Source: Adiantum capillus-veneris
Lineage: Eukaryota; Streptophyta; Polypodiopsida; Polypodiales; Pteridaceae
Direction of reading: 5' to 3'
Length of the DNA: 64,000 bases
Assembly (NCBI GenBank): GCA_014529385.2
Contig: CM043945.1
Span: 142,082,241-142,146,240, forward strand
Shown here piece after piece: positions 1-12,484 of the stretch. The translations under genes were made by a program, and so were the position numbers. Positions within the stretch are counted from its first letter, which is position 1. Each line of letters begins with the position of its first letter. Under the pieces are notes generated by a model that was not told the DNA's origin, searched no databases, and was given only the letters and a program-made list of their open reading frames with translations.

Positions 1-112
1 GGTGCACTTGCACGTCCGCGTGGCGGTGAGACCCAGTGATGACATGGCGCGCCCGACATGGGGCAGTTCTCACGATTCCACGGCCCTGAAATTTTGAGGA
101 AGGGAAGGGAGG

Positions 113-132
113 CAATAGCGACATCGCTATTA
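113..132. promoter_or_regulatory. 20-bp dyad in G1 left LTR
   Basis: Arms CAATAGCGA / TCGCTATT with a 2-nt centre, directly before poly(C). Homologous to 7,788-7,807, where both arms are perfect. Function unknown. Confidence 0.6.
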
Positions 133-136
133 CCCT

Positions 137-162
137 CCCCCCCCCCCCCCCCCCCCCCCCCC
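137..162. repeat. Poly(C) tract in G1 left LTR
   Basis: A 26-bp C run directly after the dyad. The right-LTR counterpart at 7,808-7,843 is 36 bp. Its length differs between the two LTRs, as expected of a slippage-prone run. Confidence 0.97.
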
Positions 163-362
163 ACACACACATGTAAGAGGAAGTCCCACAGCAGAGTAAG
201 CGAGCCAGAGAGAGAGAGAGAGATAATTCAAGGGTGGTAGAGGCCATCCGAGCAAAGCCAAGTGGGCAAAGCCAAGCAAGGCCAAATGGGCCCAAACCAA
301 GGGATGTCCGAGCAAAGGCAAGATCAAATAAACCAAAGAGCAAAAGGGGGTAGGAGGAGTCG

Positions 363-475
<113 letters not shown>

Positions 476-1271
476 TCAAAGATGGGTCAATGGCGCCGTT
501 CCAAATAGCCCACCCACAAAGGGTAAAAATTGAAGGATAAAAAATAAAAAAAATGCTAGGGGGGCAATAGCGACCTCGGTAATGCCCCCCCACCCCCCCC
601 CCCCCCCCCCCCCCCCCCAAGTGCAAAAGAGAGAAGAGGAGAGCAGATGGAACAAGGCGGTGGCCCCCCTCCCAAAAAATGCCAATTCAAGGTTCTAGGT
701 GGACCAATTATAGTGCAAATTCCCAAATTAAAGCCACCCTCTATAAAAGTAAAAAATGGATCAAATTGGGGCCTTTTTTTTTGCCTTTTGGAGTGCTGTT
801 TGAAGCCTACAAAGTGGAGTTCTCTAGCAAGCGAGCCCCTTGGTAACTTTTGCTTGGAAATTTCCATGGTGATGGCATTGTAAGACTGTGCTATCAAGCC
901 ACAATTGCCTCTCGTGCAGTTATTTCCCCTTCCCCCCTTCTCTTTCTCCTGCTTTCATGTTTCTCCTTGGTGCTGGGGCTGTGTGGAAGTGTGTGCCCCC
1001 CAAACCGACGGTATTTTGAGTGAGAGAGTGAGATTGAGTGGCTGAGTGCGGGTGTAAGGGGGGAGACAGGCAGCGGTAGTAGGTGTGTCTTGTGTGGTGG
1101 TTTGTTGAGTGTGTGAGTAGTGGTAATTGAGCAAGCGATGGTCTGCTAGTATAATAAGTGTTTCTTTGAAGGTGTTTTCTGAGAGGATAGGGGTGCTGTG
1201 AATACCCTGAGCTATAGAGAGGCCTTTTTGTTTGTGCTAGGCATGTTCCCCCATTCCCCCTCTCCATCTTT

Positions 1272-1289
1272 TGGTGTCCCCACTGAGGA
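1272..1289 (+). other. G1 primer-binding site
   Basis: TGGTGTCCCCACTGAGGA lies 5 nt after the LTR end (spacer TCTTT). Near-identical sites follow the LTR ends of G2, Z2 and, on the minus strand, Y', Z and G3. Its geometry fits a tRNA 3' end: CCA, a discriminator base, a 7-nt acceptor strand, then a T-stem with C61. I could not name the tRNA. Confidence 0.75.
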
Positions 1290-1345
1290 TCACATTGATT
1301 GCTCCTAGTTGATCGAAAAGAAGCGGTTTTTCACGTTGAAAGTCA

Positions 1346-2345
1346 TGGCAGCTAGAAGCTATGGACCGATTTTCATAGGAGAGAGATCCCTGACGAGGGG
1401 ATGTCAGATTTCAAGCTGTACATGCTATCGTTGCGTATGCTGAATGAGGATAGAAAAATGCAGACTTTTCCTTTGGTGATGCGTGGTAGAGCTAAAACAT
1501 GGTACAACTCATTGGAAGGTGAGCCGAAGCAAGCATGGCCGGCTCTACGGGCAAGGTTTCTTCATGACTTCCGCAAGGAGACTTCCCTAGTCAAAATGGA
1601 TGCAAAGCTGAAGGCGCTTAAGCAAGATGTAAGTGAAGAATGCAATTGGCCAATGGAGACTACTTCAAGCTGGAAAAATTCATGGCGTGCCTGCATCCCA
1701 AGGTGAGAGAGAAAGTTGATTTCGAGAGCCCAGAGAATTACAATGGTGCGGTAACCATTGCACAATTGAAGAGAAGAAAGATAAAGAAGAAGATAGAGCA
1801 GGGCGTGTCAGGCTATGAGACAATGGCCCATGTTCAACCGCAGAGTCCGAGAGAGACTGCACACAAAGATAATCATGGAAACCGAGGTGTAGCTATTGTG
1901 TCGCAAAATTGGGTGCACACGGTGCAAGATTTGTCCGAGAAAATGCAGGAGTTGCGGCTCAGTGTCATGGATAGAGGATAGCCAAGAGGAGCAAGGGGCA
2001 GGGCACGGCCACTTCCTGGTAGGTGTTACAATTGTGGAGAAGAAGGGCACTATGCACTTGATTGTCCTCAACCGTAGAGAGAAAGAGGAGGTATGTACCC
2101 TCTTTTTGGTAGAGGTCAAGGTCAAGGGAAATACAATGGTCCAAGAGAGCAAGCGGTGGAGAATCCTGTGCGACCAGCTCTGCAAAACGAAGGTGAAGTT
2201 CCAAGAGTAAATATCATAGGGGTGGATAAGCAGGATGTCGAAGCTTTGGCCAATAAGAGGGAAAGAGCTGAGAGGGAGACAGAGACAGAGCGGGAAACTA
2301 GAGCTCGCAAGAGCAAAGACAAGGTGTATGAAGGTAGAGAGTAGC
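1346..2345 (+). pseudogene. gag: G1 gag (capsid/nucleocapsid), fossil
   Basis: Translated segments show the retrotransposon gag core (FPLVMRGRAKTWYNSL, then ACLHPKVREKV) and a CCHC zinc knuckle at about 2,024-2,065 (CYNCGEEGHYALDC). The family role is assembly of the virus-like particle and RNA packaging. The equivalent region is recognisable in G3 (minus strand, 38,264-39,120). The gag of Z and Y' is related, at lower similarity. The reading frame is not intact. Confidence 0.85.
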
Positions 2346-2428
2346 CTCAGCCTAGCAAAAGAAGGAGGCGTTGCAAGATCAAGCAAGCGGATTTCCAGCT
2401 AGGACGAGGCTATCCCCAGTACAATCTA

Positions 2429-2910
2429 GTGAGTGATGTTCAAAATCAAAAGGCAAATATTACGTTTGGTCAGTTGTTAGCTTTAAATCCAAAGTTAAGG
2501 AGGCAGTGGTCCACAAGTGTTAGCACCAGGCTGCCAAGAGCTAAGGGAAATGTCCAAGGAGTGCAAAATATGGCTTTGAGGGTAGGTAGCCCCACTGATG
2601 TTCTTCCCTTGGTGGATGCAATTATAGAGAAGAGGATGCAGGTACAAGCCTACATAGGAGATGGAGCATAGGTTTGTGTCATGACGGAAGCAGCCATGAG
2701 AGAGACGGGAGTCAGGGCAGTAGTCAGGTCAAATGTGCGCGGATGGCCAACCCTACCAAAGCCAGGTGTCTAGGTGTGGCACAGGATGTAAAGGTCAAGG
2801 TGATGGGCATAGAGTGCCTGATAGACTTTTTGTGATGAAGGCAAGGGATAATGCTTATCGAATCATTTTGGGTAGGCCATGGCTTTTGGCGATATGAGAG
2901 AAGCAGGATT
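2429..2910 (+). pseudogene. G1 protease region, fossil
   Basis: The segment resembles the retropepsin region that precedes RT in gypsy elements. It has a flap/active-site-like stretch near 2,655-2,690 (VCVMTEAAM) and the family's C-terminal ILGRPWLL-type motif near 2,860-2,895. The same order is seen in G2. It would process the Gag-Pol polyprotein. It is not intact. Confidence 0.7.
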
Positions 2911-2921
2911 GGGAGAGCAAA

Positions 2922-4480
2922 GTGTTCACTTTGCTTGACAAAGAGAGAGGAAGACAAATTGTGCTTGACTTGAAGACCAAGGAGAGCAGTTCTCGTCCTA
3001 TGGTAGTTAAAGATGAGGGCGACACGATGAGCTACGAGTACGTGACCGAGATGGGCTATGATGAAGGCTATACTAGCACAAAGAAAGAGGGGAGCGAGGA
3101 CGACATGCTGAAGATAGATGTAGACTTATTCGGGGTCACCATAGACGACTCCCCACCTAAAGAAGAAGGTATGCAGCCTCAAGCTCATGGTTTAAGCATA
3201 GAGGAGGTTTCAAGCATGTTGAGTGAAGACTTAACCAAGGGTGAAAAGGAAGGCTATGTTCAACTGTGTGAGTGCTACCCAAACTTGTTTGCGACGGAGT
3301 ACAGCCATTTGCGAGGTGCAAAAGGGGTCGAGCACAAGATTGTTCTTAAGGAGGGACATAAGCCTAAAGCACAGAAGCTGAGAAGACTAGGAGAGATTCA
3401 AAAAGGAGCCCTTTGGCAGGAGATCAATAAGTTGTTGGAGGCAGGCATCATATATCCTGTGAAAGAGTCAGAGTGGGTCTCCCCAGTGGTCATAACCCCT
3501 AAGAAGAATGGGAAGTGGAGAGTGTGTGTCGACTACAAGCCATTAAATGCCACGGCCAAGAGGAATCACTATCTCTTGCCGTTTCAAGATGAAATCCTAA
3601 ACCAGGTGGCTGGGCATGAGAGGTACTCGATTATGGATGGCTTTTCGGGGTTTTTTTAGATAGGGATTGCGCTTGAAGACCAGCTGAAGACCACATTCAT
3701 ATCTCCATGGGGTTGTTTCGCTTATCGCAGGATGCCGTTCGGCTTAGTGAATGCATATGCCACCTTCCAAGGTTGGATGAACAAGGTATTTGGTCCATAC
3801 TTGGCTGTTTTATTAGGGTCTTCATGGATGATATCGGCTGCTACAATTCAAGATTAGAGCACCTACCGAAGCTACAATTATGCTTTCAAAGGCTTGATGA
3901 AGAAGGAGGTCAGTTGAACCCCAAAAAGTGCAAACTAGCGCAGCCTCGAGCACAGCTGTTAGGTCATGTGGTGTCGCAAAACGACGTAGAGGCTGATCCC
4001 GAGAAGGTGAAAGTATTGGTGTCAATGGATCCGCCATCAGATGCTCAAGGTTTGGATTCATTTGTTCATAATTTGAAGTATTTGTCACGTTTGTTTTGGA
4101 TGCTGTCGCAATATGTGCATCCTCTTCAAAAGAGGTCTCAACAAGTGCATGGTTATGAGTGGGATGGGGAAGCTCAGGAGGCTTTTGATAGGGTTAAAGA
4201 GGTTTTGTGTCAGTTGCCAGTGGTGTATCCTCCCAATCGAGAGGGTGACTTCTATGTGTGTATGACCGTGGGTGCAGTTGCTATTGGAGCGGTTCTACTA
4301 CAAAAAGTAGGGAGAAGCTACAAGACGATATATTTCGAGAGCGGGGTGATTAGCCTAGGAGGGGCTACCTACACCAAGGCGGAGCAGTGGGTGATGTCTC
4401 TGGTCTTTGCTTGCAGGAAGTTCAAAGTCCATTTGATTGTGCGTAAGTTTTTTGTGTTGACGGGCGGCTAATAATCTATT
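2922..4480 (+). pseudogene. G1 reverse transcriptase and RNase H, fossil
   Basis: RT is recognised from LRRLG, a WVSPVV-x-TPKKNGKWRVCVDY block (about 3,470-3,540), the MPFGL-type block and an FMDD active-site motif at 3,821-3,832. An RT-linked RNase H follows (about 4,170-4,470). An acidic spacer (about 3,000-3,230) separates protease from RT, as in G2 (24,109-24,350). The known role is copying element RNA to DNA. The region is broken in several places. Confidence 0.85.
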
Positions 4481-4669
4481 GCTAGAGGTAGTGCTACATT
4501 TGAAGCTAGGAAGGAGGATTATGAAGTGGGTGTTGGAGCTACAAGAGTTCGAGTTCGAGTTCAAGGTAGATCACACGAGTCGGTCTCACCTGACAGACAT
4601 TCTTGTCAGCAAGGCCATCGATTTTCCGGCCTATCCAAGGGTGGTGTGAGATCAAGCTACAGAGGAACC

Positions 4670-5110
4670 CTCGACCTGGAGAATGATTTTACTATGTGGT
4701 TTGACGGAGCATATCGAAGGGTAGTGCAGAAGGCAAGAGGAGGTGTGGTGATACACAAACCACACGGCAAAGCTATATCCTCGAAGGAATATGATCTAGA
4801 GGATGTCCACACCAATAATGAGGCAGAGTATCTCACTCTGCATTTAGGTTTAACGCAGTGCATAGAGTTCAACATTTCAAGGTTGGTGGTGAAGGGAGAT
4901 GCGTTGATAGTCATCAAACAACTGTTAGGCCAATGGCAGGTAAAGCGCGATTCTTTGAAGCATTGGTCTTTTTCCATCAAGAAGATGTTGAAGTCTTTTG
5001 AAGAATTCAAATTCAAGCTTGTGAGGAGAGAGCAGAACTAAGAGGCGGATCAACTAGCTAGCAGCAGAGTACAGGTGCATGTTGCAGGTCTATATGTAGC
5101 CCCGGCCACT
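4670..5110 (+). pseudogene. G1 second (archaeal-type) RNase H domain, fossil
   Basis: Translation gives MWFDGAYRRV near 4,695, NNEAEYLTL near 4,815 and VKGDALIVI near 4,890. This is the D..E..D pattern of the RVT_3/RNase H-like domain that sits between RNase H and integrase in Tat-lineage elements. The equivalent domain occurs in G2 (25,790-26,190) and G3 (36,293-36,500). Confidence 0.8.
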
Positions 5111-5199
5111 TATGGAGGTAGGGAGACTCTTAAAGAGATTAAAGGTTTTTTGAGTACAGGGAAGTGTTCAGAGGGTTTGTCCAAGTTGCAAAAGAGAAG

Positions 5200-6419
5200 A
5201 GGTGCAAAAGGCTCGCAAATTCACACTGGTAGGTGAGGATCTCATGAACTATGGGCGTGATGGAGTTCTTAGAAGGGTGCTATACAAGGAAGAAATAGGA
5301 ATGGTGCTGGAGCAATGCCATGAAGAGAGCGGACACCAAGGTAAAGATCAGGTTCTATTTTGAGTGCTTAGAGCAGGCTTTTGGTGGCCTTCCATTGTGA
5401 AGGACATACATTACTGGTGCAAAACGTGCCACGAGTGTCATACTATAGGTGAAAGACGACTGGTAGCGGAATCACAGGGGGTCATCATCGCACAAAGCTC
5501 TTTTGAGAAGTGGGGTCTAGATGCCATAGGTCCTCTACCAAAGTCTACTAGTGGTAAGAAGTACGTGGTGGTAGCCATTGACTACCTTACAAGGTGGTTC
5601 GGGGCCAAAGTAGTGAAAGAAGTAAATGCTCATGTGGTGGCTCAATTTGTGTTTGATAATATATGTTGCCGTTTTGGTGTTCCATGGGTGTTAGTTTCTG
5701 ATAGGGGTCAGGGGTTTAGAAGCAAGCTTATGAGTGCATTAGTGGAAACGTTAAAGATTCAGCATCGGTTTTCCTCACCCTATCACCCCCAATGTAATGG
5801 TCTAGTCAAGAGTGCTAATGGTCAAATTGTCAAGATGTTAACGAAGTATGTGTATAAGCAGGAAGTTGCTTGGGAAGAAAATCTAGAGAAGTGTCTGTGG
5901 GCGTATAGGACATCCTATAAAGTGGCTACAAACTTCATTCCATTCGAGCTTGTCTATGGTAAGAAGGTAGTGTTTCCAGTGCATGCATAGCTAGGTGCTT
6001 TAAAGGGTATGTGGCGTTTCAATGCCACCCAACAAGGAGTTCTACAAGATTGAATAGCCAGCTTAGAGGCTTTGCAGATGGACAGAGAGGCAGCAGCAGA
6101 CTACTATGTGAAGCAGAGAGAGAAGCGGGTTGCCAAATTCAATCAAAACCTGCCAGACAAGAAGATAGAGGAAGGAGGTCTGGTCATGAAGTACGAAAGC
6201 TACCTGGATTTCACATTCCAGAAGAAGTTCAAGAAGAAGTGGACAGGTCCATATAAAGTGAAGAAGGCCTTTACAAATGGGACGTATCAACTGGTAAGAG
6301 AAAATGGAAAGCTTCTTAGGAACAGGGTGAATGGTGTGTGGCTCAAACTATATTTTGAGAGGAATCTAGTGCCTGAGGTGCAACAAATTATAGTGAAGGG
6401 GGGTGGGCAACCCACCTAG
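5200..6419 (+). pseudogene. G1 integrase, fossil
   Basis: The N-terminal zinc-binding part shows WWPSIVKDIHYWC and C-x2-C near 5,390-5,440. The catalytic core shows KWGLDAIGPLP, a DYLTRW block, VSDRGQGF and the SPYHPQCNG block. The C-terminal part (about 6,072-6,419) has the KWTGPYKV...NGTYQL pattern typical of gypsy integrase tails. No chromodomain is evident. The coding region ends shortly before the PPT. Confidence 0.85.
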
Positions 6420-6566
6420 AGTATGCAGTGTGCGAGAGAAAGAAGATGAAGTTTTTGTACATAGCCTGTACATATAGTTGTGGTTTTGTGAGTTCTTTCA
6501 ATCATAGTTTGGTGTGCCAGTTTTAAAGTTATGTACATATGCTTTTGGTCGAACATAAATGTTCGA

Positions 6567-6582
6567 CGAGGGGGCTGGGAAA
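6567..6582 (+). other. G1 polypurine tract
   Basis: The purine-rich run CGAGGGGGCTGGGAA lies directly before the LTR start TGATGGTGCAGC at 6,583. In this family it is the plus-strand primer site. Confidence 0.75.
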
Positions 6583-7787
6583 TGATGGTGCAGCTAAATT
6601 TGGTCGAAGCAAGCAGGTGGTCCATGCTAGGCAAAGGGTGCAGTCGAGTGCAGTGTAGAAGGTTAGAGGTGCCGAGGCCCTAGACAGCCAAAGAGTAGCA
6701 GGAATGTATGCTTAAAGCGGTTTTTTAGGCCAAAAGTGCTGCGAGGATGGTCTAGATGGGATGGCAAATGATGATGTCCAGAATGCAAAGTCAAAGCTCT
6801 AGAATGTAGTGTTCAGTGTGCTCTAGAAGCCGGTCTAGACGGCGGCCCGGTGCTCTAGATATTACAGTTTCAAGAAAGAGTGTGTAGTAGATCCCCGACG
6901 GGCAGGGCAACTGGGGACACCTTGCCCGGGCTGGTGTCAGTGCATACATGTGTAGAGCTTGATTTACAGAGCATGCATGTCTTCTCGGATTGCAAATCCG
7001 AGCTCTGGATGGCAAGATATGGTCAGTTGAAGATTTTCGGGGGTCGTATCTGAGCCCACTTGGCTGCATTGGAAGATGTGCCATCTGGCGTCATTTTGGC
7101 CTCGCCAAGGTTCTCGGTGATAGTATGTACCATGTGGAGTTGGCACGAGTCAACGGCACGTCAATCGGATGCTTGGTCGACCGGATACAGGGAGATGAAG
7201 TTGGGAGCCATGGGCAGTAAAAGGCATACATATGATTTTCCAAGGTTTTGGTCGCCTTGGATGGCGAACCCTGGGGAGTCGGAATGTCATGGGATTTCCA
7301 CGGCTCAAGAGCCAATACAGCGGGGATCCGACTTGGCTTTGCGGTGTGAGGATCCAACACCGGGGGGTAGAACAAGGCCAGGAGAAGAAAGCAGGAAAGA
7401 AGAGGTTTTTTTAGTAAAAGGGGAAATTTTTTGAAAGCCTTGGAAGCTACCTTAAAGGGGGATCACCTTGGGGCTTCCACGTGGCAAGGATGTAATCCCG
7501 TATGCGCAAAATGACGCCAACAACTTGTGGCTTATGTACTAGGGCGTGGCCCTATTGGAGGTATGCAAGAGGGAGAGAGAGGGGAGCTCCCTCCTCGTGA
7601 TCTATGGTTGCGAGCGCCTCTGGCGCTGCGCAGACAGAGATGTGGAGGTTTTGGCGGCGGCCAGCGAGGTGGGGCGGCACAGTTGCACGCCTGCGTGGCG
7701 GTGAGACCAAGTGATGATGTGGCGTGCCCGACATGGGGCAATTCCCACGATCCCGCGGCCCCGAAGTTTTGAGGAAGGGAAGGGAGG

Positions 7788-7805
7788 CAATAGCGACATC
7801 GCTAT

Positions 7806-7807
<2 letters not shown>
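7788..7807. promoter_or_regulatory. 20-bp dyad in G1 right LTR
   Basis: CAATAGCGACATCGCTATTG: perfect 9-bp arms. Part of a motif found in at least three other LTR families in this window. Confidence 0.65.
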
Positions 7808-7843
<36 letters not shown>

Positions 7844-8031
7844 ATGTAAGAGGAAGTCCCACAGCAGAGTAAGCGATCCAGAGAGAGAGAGAGAATTCGA
7901 GGGCGGCAGAGGCCATCCCAGCAAAGCCAAGTGGGCAAAGCCAAGCAAGGCCAAATGGGCCCAAACCAAGGGATGTCCGTGCAAAGGCAAGATCAAATAA
8001 ACCAAAGAGCAAAAGGGGGCAAGAGGAGTCG

Positions 8032-8135
<104 letters not shown>

Positions 8136-8910
8136 AAAATGGGTAAATGGTGCACTTCCAAATAGACCACCTACAAAGGGTAAAAATTGAAGGATAAAAA
8201 AAAAAATGCTAGGGGGGCAATAGCGACCTCGCTAATGCCCCCCCCCCCCCAAGTGCAAAAGAGAGAAGAGGAGAGCAGATTGAACAAGGCGGTGCCCCCC
8301 CTCCCAAAAAATGCCAATTCAAGGTGCCACGTGGACCAATTAAAGTGCAAATTCCCAAATTAAAGCCACCCCCTATAAAAGTCAAAAATGGATCAAATTG
8401 GGGCCTTTTTTTGGCCTTTTGGAGTGCTGTTTGAAGCCTGCAAAGTGGAGTTCTCTAGCAAGCTAGCCCCTTGGTAACTTTTGCTTGGAAATGGCCATGG
8501 TGATGGCATTGTAAGCCTGTGTATATGTTTTTTGAAGTGCAATCAAGCCACGGTTGCCTCCCGTGTAGTTGTTTCCCCTTCCACCCTCTCTTCTCCTGCT
8601 TTCATGTTTCTCCTCGGTGCCGGCTGTGTGGAAGTGTTTACCCCCCCAGACCGATGGTATTTTGAGTGAGAGAGTGAGATTGAGCGGTTGAGTGCGGGTG
8701 TAAGGGGGGAGACAGGCAGCGGTAGTAGGTGTGTCTTGTGTGGTGGTTTGTTGAGTGTGTGAGCAGAGGAAATTGAGCAGGCGGTGGTCTGCTAGTATAA
8801 AGTGTTTCTTTGAAAGTGTTTTCTGAGAGGATAGGGGTGTTGTGAATACCTTGAGCTATAGAGAGGCCCTTTTGTTTGTGCTGCGCGTGTTCCCCCATTC
8901 CCCCTCTCCA

Positions 8911-9940
8911 ACGTGCTTATCACTGAAGGACCTAAGTTTGAAGATTGGAATGTTGCGTATACGGATTGGCACTGACGTGATAAAGCAGCTCATTGGTATA
9001 TTCTTTCTTCTCTTACTAATTCCCTTTTGCTTGATATGTATGAACGTCTACTTCCCACGACGTATGGAAGTACCTTATTGCGAACTTTCAGAAGAAATCT
9101 GTTACATAAATACTTTATTTGAGAGGGTTTCTTAACAATTATAATATGAAGCTGGTACTGCCATGACGGGACATATTGAATCTTTCAAATCTATTATTAA
9201 TCAACTTGCTGCTGTCGGTGATCCTATTCCACAAAAACAACTGATTACACTTCTTCTTGATAAGATGAAGGACTCCTCTTATGATAACATTGTTACTATT
9301 CTCTCCAATAGAGATGGTTTGGATTTCGACCAAGCCTGCATGTCTTTAATTGAATACTCTCAACGTCGAAAATGTCGTAATGCTGGTCATGATACAACTT
9401 TGATTTCACAAGAGGAGACTGAGTCACAACAGATGGAACGTTCTTTTTATGCTCGAAGGCGTCCATTTCAACGAGGAAACCGCAGAGGTGGCCGTCGCGG
9501 TAATGTTTTCTCTCATCTCAAATTTCCCAATAAGCAATTTTCTTACTGCAATAGAAACGGCCATACTGAAGATGATTGTTGGGCACATCAATATGATGAA
9601 GAACACAATATTACCACAAAACAACCACGTTTATCTAGAGAATCTTCTTCTTCTTCTTCTTCTTCTTCTTGTGAATATTGTGGACCATCTGATCATCCCA
9701 CTCATCTGTGCTATAAGCCTCGATTTGACACCGATCGTAATAGAGCATATGCTACTGAATATCGAAACAATATTGTACCAGAAACAAGCTGCCTTCTTCT
9801 TGTGAATATTGTGGACCATCTAATCATCCCACTCATATGTGCTATAAGCCTCGATTTGACACCGATCGTAATAGAGCATATGCTACTAAATATCGAAACA
9901 ATATTGTACCAGAAATAAGCTGCGTCCTATGTTCAGTTGC
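8911..9940 (+). pseudogene. gag: C1 gag, fossil, with repeated zinc knuckles
   Basis: Copia-type gag segments are visible (GHIESFKSIINQLAAVGDPI; LLDKMKDSSYDNI). They are followed by a CCHC knuckle near 9,547-9,582 (YCNRNGHTEDDCW) and a second one near 9,670-9,712 (CEYCGPSDHPTHLC). The segment holding the second knuckle is duplicated in tandem. A short (TTC)n run encoding serines lies between the knuckles. The role in the family is particle assembly and RNA binding. Confidence 0.8.
9665..9926 (+). repeat. Tandem duplication, 131-bp period, inside C1 gag
   Basis: Two head-to-tail copies (about 9,665-9,795 and 9,796-9,926) differ at only a few bases. Each encodes one CCHC-type knuckle and the following basic segment. 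Confidence 0.9.
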
Positions 9941-9979
9941 TCTAGACAGAATACTTCATGTACGTGATTGATCACCTTT

Positions 9980-10975
9980 TATTATGGATTATGGTGCTAC
10001 AGGAAATATGAAATATCAATCTAAGTGGCTCCATAACTATCATCCACTACTAGTTCAACGTGTTGTTTATCTTGCTGACGATACTGCTTGTCAAGTAAAG
10101 GGTATTGGAGACTTATATCTTGGTACCTTATCTTCTTCCACTTGAATTTTGCGAGGAGTATTACATGTACCAGATGTTCAACATAATCTTCTTTCAGTTT
10201 TGCTAGACTTGCTGATGTTGATCTGTTTGTTGGATTTGATCATACCAAATGCCGAATTGAGAAATATGGACAAACTATAGCCACTGCTCCTCGAAACGGT
10301 AATTTGTTTGAACTCTCTCTCAACGATGTTGTAGCAAATGTTGTCACTGCTCTAGGTGATCATGGTTGCAAAGTATGGCATCACCTTTTTGTTCTTGCTG
10401 ATTTCTCAAAACTCCTTGATCTTTAGCGTCGTGATCTTGTTCATGGCATGGATCTTAAAGCCATCCCCATATGGGAATTTGTGAGTTTTGTGCTCTTGGG
10501 AAACACAATCGTAAGCCCTTTTCTCTTTCAAATACAACTCATTCTCATGACATATTGGATCTTGTTCATACGGATATATGTGGACCTCTACGTTCTTCAA
10601 GATCACAATATCGCTACGTCATTACTTTCATTGATGATAATTTGTCACGGTATACGACTGTATTTCTGCTCGGAGGCCTTATCTGTTTTTAAACAATTCC
10701 ACAAGGCTGCGGAACTTCAAACTGGTCGTCGCCTTAAGAAGCTTCGTAGTGACAATGGAGGCAAATATGTTTCTCGAGTGTTTGTGAGTTACTGTGCTGA
10801 CAATGAAATTCATCATGAACACACTATTCCATATTCACCTCAACAGAACGGCGTTGCTGAACGAAAGAATCGCACTATTCTCAATGCTGTAAGATGTATG
10901 CTGATTCATTCTGGTTTATCTCGTGTTTTTTGGGCTGAAGCTACTTTGACAACAGTATTTATTTAGAATCATCTT
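9980..10975 (+). pseudogene. C1 protease / gag-pre-integrase / integrase, fossil
   Basis: A protease-like segment (IMDYGATGNM-type, about 9,983) precedes the integrase. The integrase shows HTDICGPLRSS and a VITFIDD block near 10,570-10,640, a LRSDNGG-type block near 10,745 and PQQNGVAERKNRTIL near 10,840-10,880. These are the catalytic-core blocks of copia integrase. Confidence 0.85.
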
Positions 10976-11489
10976 CCTACAGCTGCACCCTCTGGTAAGA
11001 TACCCATCACATCATGGAATGGTGACATTCCTTCTGTATCTCATTTTTGAACCTTTGGATGCATTTCTTATGTTCATATTCCCAAAGAAACACGAACAAA
11101 GCTTGATGCTTCTGGTCTTAAAGTTATTTTTATAGGATATTAAGACACTTCCAAAGGCTACAAATTCTATGACCCTTCCTCTAAGAAAGTAATTGTGAAT
11201 CGTAATTCCACTTTTAATGAACAACTTATGGGAGGCTCATGGTCCATGGATGATTTTGATGATACTAAATCATTGTGTCAGGATATTCCATTTCTTTCAG
11301 ATGATGAAACTCTTCCAATAGAGCATCTTTCCTCTTCACAACCATCCATTCCTAAGGTTGCCAATGATGATATTGATATTTTTGTTGCTCTGCCTATTGA
11401 TTTTGAACATGGATCATGTCATGTTTATAATGACGATATTGTTGATAATGCTTTCTCTACTTCTCAAGATCCCATTACTTATGATGAAG

Positions 11490-12475
11490 CTATCTCTTCA
11501 CCAAAAAAGGATCAATGTCAAGAGGATATGGAAGCAGAGTACGATTCTCTTATCTCTAGAGGTACATGGATACTAATTGAACTACATCCTGGTCGTACAT
11601 CTATTAAGTGTAAGTGGGTGTATAAGACAAAAGCAAAAGCAGATGGATCTTTTGACAAGTTCAAGGAACGTCTAGTTGCAAAAGGTTACTCCAAAGTAGC
11701 TGTATTGATTATCAAGAGACCTTTTCACCAACTGTTCGCATTACATGTGTTCGAGTTTTATTGGCATTTGCTATTCAATTTGATTTAGAAGCTCATCAAA
11801 TAGATGTGCAAGCTGCTTTTCTTAATGGTGACTTGGAAGAGGAAATTTATGTGGAACGACCAGAAGGGTTTGTTATTCCAGGTAAAGAAGACCTTGTTGC
11901 TCAACTCCATAAGGCACTATATGGTCTCAAACAAGCTTCGTGAGCCTGGTATACAAAATTCAATCTTTTTCTCACCTCTAAAGGATTCATCCCTTGCTCT
12001 TAAGACCCCAACTTATACATAAAATGCCAAGGTAGCAGCTTTGTGATTCTTGCTCTTTATGTGGATGATACCATCCTTGTTTCCAATGATTTGAGATTTC
12101 TTCAGCAAAGTGAAAAATTTATTGTCTTCTGCATTTGATATGGTGGATCTTGGAGAGATTCACTCGTGTCTTGGCATTCAAATCCAACGAAACCATACAA
12201 AAGGTATTTTATTCCTTTGACAGTCAAAGTTTATTGCAGATACTATTCAAAAATTTGGTATGGAATCCGCACATTCGGTCAACACACCTTGTCTTGTGAG
12301 CTCTACGAAGAACACTTCTGACAATGGCGGTCAACTTGTCACAAATAAACCTTATGCTAGCTTGATTGGATGTCTTCAGTTTGTTGGCATGAATACTCAT
12401 CCTGATATTTTGTTTGTTGCTAATTATCTTGGACAATAGCCTGCACATCCTTCTCTTAAGCATTGGTCTGCAGCA
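11490..12475 (+). pseudogene. C1 reverse transcriptase, fossil
   Basis: Copia RT blocks are present: WILIELHPGRTSIKCKWVYK (about 11,565-11,620), IDVQAAFLNGDLEEEIY (about 11,800-11,850), GLKQAS and a YVDDTILVSND active site at 12,058-12,090. The frame is broken in several places. Confidence 0.88.
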
Positions 12476-12484
12476 AAGTGTGTA

